Of a DNA stretch of 8,811 nt, positions 1-6,500 are shown one piece after another (the first letter of the stretch is position 1; each line of letters starts with the position of its first letter). The DNA is taken from NCBI GenBank assembly GCA_031270585.1, contig JAISXK010000083.1:1-8811 (forward strand), in the 5' to 3' direction. This DNA comes from Clostridiales bacterium (GTDB lineage Bacteria > Bacillota > Clostridia > Christensenellales > CAG-138). The translations under genes and the position numbers were made by a program. The notes under the pieces were generated by a model. That model was not told where the DNA came from, searched no databases, and saw only the letters and a program-made list of their open reading frames with translations.

Positions 1-5
1 ACATA

Positions 6-11
6 TCCTCC
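6..11 (-). promoter_or_regulatory. Ribosome binding site of a divergent gene beyond the left edge
   Basis: On the minus strand this reads GGAGGA, a perfect anti-16S match. An ATG lies only one base downstream (positions 4 to 2), which is too close to be a good start, so the real start codon is probably just outside the window. The gene itself cannot be identified. Confidence 0.5.
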
Positions 12-26
12 AATTTATATAACCGT

Positions 27-54
27 ATTATAACACATTCCGGTTTGCTTTAAA
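27..54 (-). promoter_or_regulatory. Predicted leftward promoter for the divergent gene
   Basis: On the minus strand a perfect TATAAT (-10, positions 32 to 27) lies 16 bases downstream of TTTAAA (-35, positions 54 to 49, four of six matches to TTGACA). Transcription would begin near position 20, giving a short leader that includes the GGAGGA at 11 to 6. The order of -10 box, start point and ribosome binding site supports a real leftward transcript whose coding region is off the window. Confidence 0.5.
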
Positions 55-201
55 TACTCCATATAGCCGGTTCAATACCCGGGAAGAATTGCGAAACCAT
101 ATAAATGCGGATAAGCCCAAAAACGTTTTCGCGATTGCCGCGCGCACTGCCGCCGCCTGCCTTTTCATGTTAAAATTATTTGTGAAGAACATAAACATTG
201 T
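55..201. other. Upstream region between two divergent promoters, no supported gene
   Basis: This stretch lies between the leftward promoter and the mreB promoter. It changes from A+T-rich at both ends to a short G+C-rich block around 130 to 160. The only open frame of note is a 46-codon minus-strand frame (168 to 28) with a basic, Ala-rich start and no ribosome binding site, which I do not call. I see no convincing operator, riboswitch or terminator in it. Confidence 0.5.
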
Positions 202-230
202 TTGAATTTTTGAAGTAAATACTGTATGAT
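202..230 (+). promoter_or_regulatory. Predicted sigma-A promoter of mreB
   Basis: TTGAAT (-35, 202-207) and TATGAT (-10, 225-230) are separated by exactly 17 bases, in an A+T-rich stretch that contrasts with the coding DNA. Transcription would start near 237, leaving a leader of about 78 nt before the mreB ATG. It is back to back with the leftward promoter at 27-54. Confidence 0.65.
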
Positions 231-235
231 ACTAT

Positions 236-283
236 AGGCGTTGTTACAGTGAGGTGTGTTTCGCCTTTACATACCTGTGACAA
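236..283 (+). promoter_or_regulatory. Structured mreB leader: long dyad with possible pseudoknot
   Basis: TTGTTACAG (241-249) can pair with CTGTGACAA (275-283) over nine pairs, one of them U-G. An inner helix of about six pairs (254-259 with 269-274, one G-U) leaves a loop at roughly 260-268. That loop contains CGCCT (262-266), complementary to AGGCG (236-240) right at the 5' end of the predicted transcript, so a pseudoknot is possible. The element ends about 20 nt before the ribosome binding site. It matches no riboswitch class I recognise, and the dyad could instead be a protein-binding site on DNA. Confidence 0.35.
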
Positions 284-314
284 ACGCGTTTCATCCGCTT
301 GAAAGGGAACCTGT

Positions 315-1355
315 ATGGGATTATTTGAATTTAACGATGTAGGGATAGATCTTGGCACATCCAGCGTGCAAGTATATGTAAAGGGCAAGGGCATTGTGCT
401 GCGCGAGCCGTCGGTTGTGGCCGTAGAGCGCCTGACGGGCGAAATCCGGGCCATTGGGGAGGAAGCGCGGCGCATGATCGGACGTACCCCCGGCAACATC
501 ATCGCCATTCGTCCCATGAAGGACGGCGTAATCAGCAATTTTGATATCACCGAGCGTTTGCTGCACCACTTTATGCGCAAGGTGGTAGGCAAGCATATAT
601 TCTTTAAGCCCCGTGTGGTTGTTTGCGTGCCCTCCGGCGTAACGGAGGTTGAAAAACGCTCCGTTATCGACGCCACCGACGAAGCCGGCGCGCGCCACAC
701 GTATTTAATAGAGGAACCCATCGCCGCGGCAATCGGCGCCGGTATCGATATTTCACAGCCGCGCGGCAATATGGTGCTGGATATCGGCGGCGGCACGACA
801 GATGTCGCCATACTTTCGCTGGGCGGCGCGGTACTTTCCAGTTCCATCAAAATTGCGGGCGATAAATTTGACGACGCCATTGTACGCTATATGCGCAAAA
901 AGCATAATCTGCTGATTGGCACGCGCATGGCGGAAGAAATGAAGTTTGTAATCGGCGCGGCCTCCCCCAAAAAAGAGCAGAGCTTTTTGGATGTTAAAGG
1001 CCGAAACCTGATCTCCGGCCTGCCGCAATCCGTCGTGGTGGGCAGCAGCGAGATGATCGAAGCGCTGGAAGAACCGTTGCAGGGCATACTCGAATGTCTG
1101 CGCGGTCTCTTTGAGCGCACACCGCCCGAGCTTGCCAGCGATATCGTAGAAAACGGCCTTTGCCTGACCGGCGGCGGCGCGTTGCTGAGCGGCATCGATA
1201 AATTCATAGCCGAGCACAGCAAGGTGCCCTGCTACATTGCGGAAGATCCCATCTCCTGCGTGGCTATTGGCACCGGCAAGGTGCTTGAAAACCTTGAGCT
1301 GTATTCCAACGGCGCCATATACGATTATGTGCGCGGCGAGTATATCGACGGGTAG
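315..1355 (+). CDS. mreB: MreB/Mbl-type bacterial actin, rod shape-determining protein
   Basis: This encodes an ATP-binding actin homologue that forms membrane-attached filaments and directs the elongation machinery for lateral cell-wall synthesis. At 346 residues it has the usual full length. The actin-fold motifs are all present: phosphate-1 IDLGT (11-15), the catalytic-Glu region EEPIAAAIGAG (133-143), phosphate-2 LDIGGGTTDVAIL (155-167), the conserved GDKFDDAI and KKHNLLIG segments (182-202), and adenosine motif LTGGGALLSG (284-293). The start follows AAAGGGA (302-308) at good spacing. The gene stands alone: no mreC or mreD follows, and a tRNA comes next. A stand-alone copy resembles Bacillus mbl more than the mreBCD operon copy, so mbl is the main alternative name. 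Family assignment is certain; which paralogue it is remains open. Confidence 0.95.
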   Translation: MGLFEFNDVGIDLGTSSVQVYVKGKGIVLREPSVVAVERLTGEIRAIGEEARRMIGRTPGNIIAIRPMKDGVISNFDITERLLHHFMRKVVGKHIFFKPRVVVCVPSGVTEVEKRSVIDATDEAGARHTYLIEEPIAAAIGAGIDISQPRGNMVLDIGGGTTDVAILSLGGAVLSSSIKIAGDKFDDAIVRYMRKKHNLLIGTRMAEEMKFVIGAASPKKEQSFLDVKGRNLISGLPQSVVVGSSEMIEALEEPLQGILECLRGLFERTPPELASDIVENGLCLTGGGALLSGIDKFIAEHSKVPCYIAEDPISCVAIGTGKVLENLELYSNGAIYDYVRGEYIDG

Positions 1356-1362
1356 TTTGTAT

Positions 1363-1396
1363 CTTTACCGGCGTGCTTTACCGGCGCGCACCGGCG
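1363..1396. repeat. Short direct repeats of ACCGGCG after mreB
   Basis: CTTTACCGGCG occurs at 1363-1373 and again at 1376-1386 (period 13), and its core ACCGGCG occurs a third time at 1390-1396, followed by AAAAAA. CCGG is self-complementary, so weak hairpins between copies are possible, but there is no T-run and I do not call an intrinsic terminator. The block sits just upstream of the tRNA promoter. Confidence 0.55.
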
Positions 1397-1407
1397 AAAA
1401 AACATTC

Positions 1408-1436
1408 TTTACAAGCGGTGAAACTTGCTTTATAAT
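1408..1436 (+). promoter_or_regulatory. Predicted strong promoter of the tRNA-Ala gene
   Basis: TTTACA (-35, 1408-1413) and a perfect TATAAT (-10, 1431-1436) are exactly 17 bases apart. The expected start point near 1443 lies about 10 bases before the mature tRNA 5' end, leaving a short leader for RNase P to remove. This near-consensus arrangement fits a stable-RNA gene. Confidence 0.8.
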
Positions 1437-1452
1437 GGCTTTTGTGAGCTTT

Positions 1453-1528
1453 GGGGCGTTGGCGAAGATGGTATCGTGCTTGAATGGCATTCAAGAGGCC
1501 ACCGGTTCGAACCCGGTACGCTCCACCA
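1453..1528 (+). tRNA. tRNA-Ala, anticodon GGC, with encoded CCA
   Basis: All four arms fold in 76 nt. The acceptor GGGGCGT (1453-1459) pairs with ACGCTCC (1518-1524), followed by discriminator A and CCA (1526-1528). The D stem GCGA/TCGT encloses a loop with A14, G18 and G19. The anticodon stem CTTGA/TCAAG is perfect, with loop ATGGCAT giving anticodon GGC (1486-1488), which reads GCC and GCU. The variable loop is AGGCC. The T stem ACCGG/CCGGT encloses TTCGAAC. The third acceptor pair is G-U (1455 with 1522), the G3:U70 identity element of alanine tRNAs, which independently confirms the assignment. It is a single-gene transcript with its own promoter and terminator. Confidence 0.97.
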
Positions 1529-1555
1529 AAAGAGAGCCAAACTACGCTCTGCTCT

Positions 1556-1584
1556 AATCCCCCGCAAAGACCGCGGGGGATTTT
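1556..1584 (+). terminator. Intrinsic terminator of the tRNA-Ala transcript
   Basis: AATCCCCCGC (1556-1565) pairs perfectly with GCGGGGGATT (1573-1582) around a 7-nt loop, AAAGACC. The 3' side ends in a run of four T (1581-1584). The U-tract is short but the stem is ten pairs and G+C-rich in its core. A smaller AGAGC/GCTCT hairpin (1533-1550) lies between the CCA end and this terminator. Confidence 0.8.
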
Positions 1585-1658
1585 GGCGCGCTCCGTCGCG
1601 CATCCCCTTTTGCAAAAAGTCTCGTTCGCATCGGCTAACGGCTTGCGTACATTTTGGT

Positions 1659-1686
1659 TTGAATATACGCCGGATTTGTATATAAT
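1659..1686 (+). promoter_or_regulatory. Predicted promoter of the yczE-like/rarD pair
   Basis: TTGAAT (-35, 1659-1664) and a perfect TATAAT (-10, 1681-1686) are 16 bases apart. The start point near 1693 leaves a leader of about 90 nt. The promoter lies after the tRNA terminator, so the two membrane-protein genes appear to be their own transcription unit. Nothing else is supported in the roughly 75 bases between that terminator and this promoter. Confidence 0.65.
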
Positions 1687-1692
1687 GATAAA

Positions 1693-1782
1693 GCCGCCCC
1701 ATAGCGGGCGCAAGTAAAGCCCGCCCTGACCGCTTGTTGCGGTATAGAGCCTGAAGCGCTCAAAAACTTTTGGGATTGGACT
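1693..1782 (+). promoter_or_regulatory. Hairpin-rich leader of the yczE-like gene
   Basis: Three short hairpins follow one another: GCGGGC (1704-1709) with GCCCGC (1719-1724), ACCGC (1729-1733) with GCGGT (1739-1743), and GAGC (1747-1750) with GCTC (1758-1761). An A-run and T-run (1762-1770) follow, then weak ribosome-binding bases GGGATTGGA (1772-1780). The first helix competes with an alternative pairing of GCCGC (1693-1697) to GCGG (1704-1707). I recognise no known riboswitch class. Confidence 0.3.
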
Positions 1783-2544
1783 ATGCCTATGCGTCTATAT
1801 ATCAAAAGAATCGCCAAAACCGTATGCGGGCTGTTTTTCTGCGCATTTGGCATTTACGCGAGCATACAGGCAAATATCGGCCTTTCCCCGTGGAGCGCCC
1901 TCGCCATGGGCATCAGCATAAAATGCGGTATATCCTATGGCGTGACGGAAGTGATGCTTTCGCTCGTAGTCTTACTCGCGGCCTGCCTGTTTAAAGAGAA
2001 AATCGGCGCGGGTACCCTGCTGGACGCGGCGCTTGTCGGCATGTTTGTAAACTTTTTTAATCACACAGGGATTATTCCGCAGCAAAACAATATGGTCTAT
2101 GGCATGCTTGTATTGCTGATGGGCCTTTCCTGCATTGCGGTGGGGACTTATTTTTATATCCGCACGGGGTTGGGCTGTGGCCCGCGGGATGCCCTTATGG
2201 TGGCACTTGGCAAACGGTTTGCCCGCGTGCCAATCGGCCTCGTGCGCGCGGGGCTGGAAGGATGCGTGCTGCTTGCGGGTTGGCTCCTGGGGGGCAAGGT
2301 GGGTATAGGCACGGTCGTTTCCGTAGTTGGCACGGGGCTTTTGCTGCAAATGACGTTTTCGCTTTTTCGCTTTGACGCAAAAGGCGTGCGGCACGAAAAC
2401 CTGCTGGCCACGATGCGCACGATGACGGGCCTGCTAAAAAAATATCCGGGAAAACAACCCGAAAAGGCCGCCAACGGGGAAAAAGCGGCTTTGGCGCATG
2501 CCGCAGACACGATAAAAAAACAAATGGATATGGAGAAACCATAA
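1783..2544 (+). CDS. YczE/YyaS/YitT-family integral membrane protein
   Basis: This is a 253-residue polytopic membrane protein of the family that includes Bacillus YczE. No biochemical function is established for the family that I can rely on. About six hydrophobic segments are visible (roughly 13-30, 52-70, 78-95, 105-125, 152-170, 174-193). The marker is TGLGCGPRDALMVAL (128-142), the family's GLG.GPRDAL-type signature. The two halves resemble each other: NIGLSPWSAL (31-40) with GLGCGPRDAL (129-138), and KIGAGTLLDA (73-82) with KVGIGTVVSV (172-181). A hydrophilic, Lys/Ala-rich tail of about 55 residues follows the last segment and is longer than I would expect. The ribosome binding site is weak (GGGA at 1772-1775), and the ATG at 1789 is an alternative start. 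The stop overlaps the next ATG by one base. Confidence 0.85.
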   Translation: MPMRLYIKRIAKTVCGLFFCAFGIYASIQANIGLSPWSALAMGISIKCGISYGVTEVMLSLVVLLAACLFKEKIGAGTLLDAALVGMFVNFFNHTGIIPQQNNMVYGMLVLLMGLSCIAVGTYFYIRTGLGCGPRDALMVALGKRFARVPIGLVRAGLEGCVLLAGWLLGGKVGIGTVVSVVGTGLLLQMTFSLFRFDAKGVRHENLLATMRTMTGLLKKYPGKQPEKAANGEKAALAHAADTIKKQMDMEKP

Positions 2545-3455
2545 TGGATAAAAAGAGCGTTCTGCAGGTGGCGCTGGGCCATGTGATGTGGGGGATACTG
2601 CCTCTGTATTGGGCTATGCTGGCGCATATGGATCCGATGTTTAACCTGGCGTGCCGCATATGCTGGGCGGTGGCGGTCACGGTGGGCGTTCTGGCGGCTA
2701 CGAAAAAGCTGCCGCCATACAAAGCGGTGTTTGTTGATAAGCAAAAAATGAAATACCTCATACCGGCGGCCGTGTTTTTGCTGTTGGATTGGGGGGTGTT
2801 CATCTACGCGGTGCAATCGGGCCATGTGTTGGACACGAGCTTAGGGTATTATATGGGGCCTTTTGTGGTGTTTGCCATAGACATGCTGGTGTTTAAAGAG
2901 AAACACGGCAAACACACCCTGATCGCCATGCTGCTGGTGTTGATCGGTGTGGCGTTTTTTGTCGTATACAATGTAATACAATACGGGCGCTTCCCCATGC
3001 TTTCCATACTGCTGTCCTGCCTTTTCGCCATCTATGCTATGCTTAAGAAGTTTGCCCAGGTGGATAGCGTGGTCGGCATCGCGGCGGAAACCACCATGAT
3101 GCTGCCGCTTGCCCTCGTATTCCTGATAGTCTTTCGCGGGGCGGATGTGGCGGCGCTTACGTTTGGCGATCACCTGCTGCTAATCGGCGCGGGCGTGGTG
3201 ACGGCGGTGCCCATGATGCTGTATTCCGTGGGCGTTATCAGGCTTCCGTTCGCTATGCTGGGCTTCATGCAGTATATCAGCCCCACGCTAAGCCTGCTGT
3301 GCGGCCTGCTCCTGGGGGAAACCGTTACGCCGGATAAGCTCGTAGCGCTGCTCTTCATATGGGCGGGGATTGGGCTGTATATGTATGCGGCCATAAAAGA
3401 AGAAAACAGGGCCGGGGGCGGCGGAAGAATACGCAATAACAGCGAACAAGCATAG
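2544..3455 (+). CDS. rarD: RarD-type EamA/DMT-superfamily transporter
   Basis: This 303-residue inner-membrane protein belongs to the RarD branch of the drug/metabolite transporter superfamily. Ten membrane helices are expected from two five-helix EamA repeats. Family hallmarks seen are GHVMWGILPLYW (12-23), LDWGVFIYAVQSGHVLDTSLGY (81-102), VVGIAAETTMMLPLAL (176-191), VTAVPMMLYS (219-228) and LGFMQYISPTL (239-249). RarD was named for chloramphenicol-related phenotypes, but its natural substrate is not known and I infer none here. One departure is GYYMGPF (101-107), where the usual form is GYFINPL, so the conserved Asn is Gly. The start uses GGAG (2532-2535) inside the end of the upstream gene, and a TAATG overlap implies coupled translation. 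The Gly/Arg/Asn-rich C-terminal tail is cytosolic by prediction. Confidence 0.9.
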   Translation: MDKKSVLQVALGHVMWGILPLYWAMLAHMDPMFNLACRICWAVAVTVGVLAATKKLPPYKAVFVDKQKMKYLIPAAVFLLLDWGVFIYAVQSGHVLDTSLGYYMGPFVVFAIDMLVFKEKHGKHTLIAMLLVLIGVAFFVVYNVIQYGRFPMLSILLSCLFAIYAMLKKFAQVDSVVGIAAETTMMLPLALVFLIVFRGADVAALTFGDHLLLIGAGVVTAVPMMLYSVGVIRLPFAMLGFMQYISPTLSLLCGLLLGETVTPDKLVALLFIWAGIGLYMYAAIKEENRAGGGGRIRNNSEQA

Positions 3456-3467
3456 TACGCTATGCTT
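3448..3467. repeat. Perfect 8-bp inverted repeat at the rarD stop, between convergent units
   Basis: AAGCATAG (3448-3455) and CTATGCTT (3460-3467) flank a 4-base TACG loop. The rarD stop codon is inside the left arm. Both strands can form the hairpin, and it lies between rarD and the converging mfd operon. No T-run follows on either strand, so it is not a classical intrinsic terminator, though a transcript 3'-end stabiliser or weak bidirectional terminator is plausible. Confidence 0.5.
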
Positions 3468-3479
3468 AAAACAACGCAC

Positions 3480-3509
3480 GCCGGGCGCGGCCGCAAGCCG
3501 GGCACGGCC
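3480..3509. repeat. G+C-rich 13-base direct repeat in the convergent spacer
   Basis: GCCGGGCGCGGCC (3480-3492) is repeated as GCCGGGCACGGCC (3497-3509) with one difference and a period of 17. Each copy can form a four-pair GCCG/CGGC hairpin, and the second is followed by TTT. It may contribute to stopping transcription between rarD and mfd, but the evidence is weak. Confidence 0.45.
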
Positions 3510-3537
3510 TTTGAAAAGATAAAATATACGGAGGGCC

Positions 3538-6500
3538 CTACACACACCCCATCAGCGCATCAAGCAGCGGGTAGAGCGCTTGCATCATGGCGTGCGGGCC
3601 GCCCGCGTTTTTCCTGTATATCAATTTTAATTCATCTCCCGGCAGCAATTGCAGGCCAAAGCTTGCGGCCACGGCTATCAGCCCGGCGCCGTCAAGCTGC
3701 GCGTGCTCGTGGAATGTGAGTTTGGCGTCCTCTTTGCCTATGTGAATACTAAGTACGCCGGCCCGTGCGCACAGTGCCTTGATAAGCGCGATATCCATCA
3801 GGTTTTGCGTGGCGCCGGGGATAGTGCCGTAGCGGTCCTCCAGTTCCTCCTGTACGTCCAGCATGCCGGCGCCGTCCTTCACCATGGCGATGCGCTTGTA
3901 CATGGAGAGACGTTGCACCTCGTCGCGGATGTACGCTTTGGGGATATTGGCGTCGAGCGCCACATCCACCACGGTGTCGATGGCAAACCCATCGGGGGCG
4001 TCAAACCCGTCGGGGGCAAAGGGCGTTTCGGGGGTTTGGCCCCGCGCCTCGCGCACCGCAGACGCCATCAGCTTGCAATAGTATTCATAGCCGATATCCA
4101 CGATATGCCCATGCTGCCGCGCGCCAAGCAAGCTGCCCGCGCCGCGGATTTCCAGATCCCGCAACGCGATTTCCCTGCCTGCGCCAAACTGCGCAAACTC
4201 ACTAAGCGCCGTCAGGCGCTTGTGCGCCGCCTCGCTGATGGTTCTGTTGCGCTCAAATGTAAAATACGCATAGCCCAGCCGCGTCGTGCGCCCTACGCGG
4301 CCACGCAGCTGGTAAAGCTGCGAGAGGCCCATCTTGTCGGCTTCCAGCACAAAAAGCGTGTTGGCGTTGCCTATATCCAGGCCGTTTTCTATAATGGTGC
4401 TGCAAAGCAGTATATCGGTATCGCCCGATAAAAAATCCAGCATGGCCTGCTCCAATTGCGCTTCGGGCATCTGTCCGTGGGCGTAACCCACGGTGCAGCC
4501 CGGCAGCAGAGCCTTCATGCGCGCGCATAGTGATTCTATGCGCCGCACCTGGTTGTATACCACATAGCACTGCCCGCCGCGGTTGGTTTCTTTGAGCAAC
4601 GCGTCGCGCAACAACGTGTCGCTGTACTCCATCACATATGTCTGCACGGGGTGGCGGTCTAACGGCGGGGTGTCGATCACGCTCAGATCCCGTATACCTA
4701 TCAGGGACATATGCAGCGTGCGGGGTATGGGCGTAGCGGTAAGCGTCAACACATCCACATTCGCTTTGAGCGCCTTAATCTGCTCCTTATGCCCTACGCC
4801 GAAGCGTTGTTCCTCATCCACTATCAAAACGCCAAGGTCGTGGAAGACGACATCCTTGGACAAAAGCGCGTGCGTGCCCACAACCACATCCACCTTACCC
4901 TCTTTGACGGCGAGCTTGGCGGCCTTGTTTTGCGCGGGCGTTAAAAACCGCGATAACAGCGCCACCCGCATCGGAAACCCCGTAAAGCGCGTGCAAAACG
5001 TGTTGTAATGCTGCTGCGCCAATATGGTGGTGGGGGCCAGAAAGGCCACCTGCTTGCCATCCTGCACGGCCTTAAAGGCCGCGCGCAGCGCCACCTCGGT
5101 TTTGCCGTAGCCCACATCGCCGCAGAGTAGCCGATCCATTACGCGGGGGCTTTCCATATCGCGCTTTACTTCGGCAATGCTTTGTGTTTGGTCGGGGGTT
5201 TCCTGATAGGGGAAACGCGCCTCCATCTGTTTTTGCCAGTCGGTATCCGGCGAGAAGGCGAAGCCGTTTGCGTTTTGCCGCTCGGCGTACAGCCGGGCGA
5301 GGTCAAAGGCAAGCTCCTTCACGGCGCCGCGGGCGCGGCTCACCTGGCGCTGCCATTCGTGCCCGCCGAGCTTGCTCAACTTGGGCGCCTCATCCCCGCA
5401 GATGTATTTTTGCACGCGGTCGAGCTGGTCCGTTGGGATATACAGCCTGTCGCCGCCGGCGTATTCCAGCAGCAGGTAGTCGCGCGTAATATTCTGTACC
5501 GCAAGTGTTTCCACGCCCACAAAGCGGCCCACGCCGTGCGCCTCGTGTACTATAAAATCACCGGGCCGCAGGTCTGAAAACACCAGCCTGGGCGCGTCCG
5601 AACGGCGGCGGCGCGCGCTATGGCGCGATACGCCGTAAAGTTCATACTCGCTGAAAAGGTGCAGCGAAAGCGCAGGGTAAACAAAGCCCTGGCCGATTTT
5701 ATCCCGCGTGACGAGAGCCTGGCCGCGCGCCGGCGCGCGCGTAAATGCGGGGGCGATGGTTACGGCCGCTCCCTCGTCCCGCAATTGTTGGTAAAGGCTG
5801 TTTGCCTGCTCGCCGGCAAACAGCAGCGCTGCGGCGCCTGCGTGCAGCAACGCCGTGATATCGCGGCAAAGCTCCCGCGCGTCGCCATTGTAGCGGGGGG
5901 CGGGGCGCGCGTCAAACTGCACGATCTCTTTGGGGCGCAGCGGGGTAAAGTGCCTGGGCAGCGCCTGCAGCGTTACCGTGCGCGGCGTATGCAGCAACGT
6001 AAAGAGCTCATCCGCGCTAAGCTGCAGGCCCGCCTGCGCGGCGATGCCGTATCCGCGCTGCAGCATGGCGGCGATGGATTGAGAAAACAGCCGTTCGCCG
6101 GCGCGGGCGTTATCCTCCGCGTTGTGCGGATCCGCTATGCAAATGACGGCGTCTGCGCGCAGATAATCCATAAGCGTGGCGGGGCTTTCATACAGCGCCG
6201 GCAGCAGTGTTTCCGCGCCGGGGCAGGGCCTGTTTTCTTCAAAGGCGGCGCGCTGCGCGTCAAAGCCTTTGGCGCCGTCTATTGCGGCAAGCGCGCGGGC
6301 AACGGCGGCTTTATCCTGCGGGGTTTCGGTGGCGGGCGGCAGCAGCGCTTGCTCTATGCGCGTGAGGGAACGCTGCGTTTCCGGATCGTATTCGCTGAGC
6401 CTGTCCACCTCGTCGTCAAAAAACTCCACGCGTATGGGCGCCGTCGCCTGGGGCGGGTATACGTCCAGTATGTCGCCGCGTAAAGCGGCCTGTCCCCGGC

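Noticed and set aside
70..120. Minus-strand TTATCCGCA resembling a DnaA box
   Set aside because: It is a single copy with one mismatch, with no cluster and no dnaA or dnaN nearby.
28..168. A 46-codon minus-strand frame with a basic, Ala-rich start and a hydrophobic middle
   Set aside because: There is no ribosome binding site upstream of its ATG, its stop overlaps the leftward promoter's -10 box, and the peptide resembles nothing I know. It is most likely chance.
176..880. Long minus-strand frame opposite the start of mreB
   Set aside because: It is the shadow of mreB, has low-complexity Ser/Thr/Pro-rich composition, no ribosome binding site and no recognisable domain.
1453..1600. tRNA 3' end as an integration site with a mobile element downstream
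   Set aside because: No integrase, no repeated copy of the tRNA 3' end and no change to phage- or island-like genes follow. The next genes are ordinary chromosomal membrane proteins.
1378..1713. Minus- and plus-strand frames across the tRNA region (for example 1430-1702 minus)
   Set aside because: They are translations through the tRNA-Ala and its terminator. The antisense peptide is a known kind of false hypothetical protein.
1747..1770. Hairpin followed by an A-rich tail, superficially like a preQ1-type riboswitch
   Set aside because: The loop and tail do not match the preQ1 consensus, and the downstream gene is not a queuosine transporter of the usual type.
3649..6483. Long plus-strand frames inside mfd (for example 3649-4431 and 5620-6483)
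   Set aside because: They lie opposite a clearly real, full-length mfd, have Arg/Gly/Ala-rich low-complexity products typical of G+C-rich shadows, and lack ribosome binding sites.
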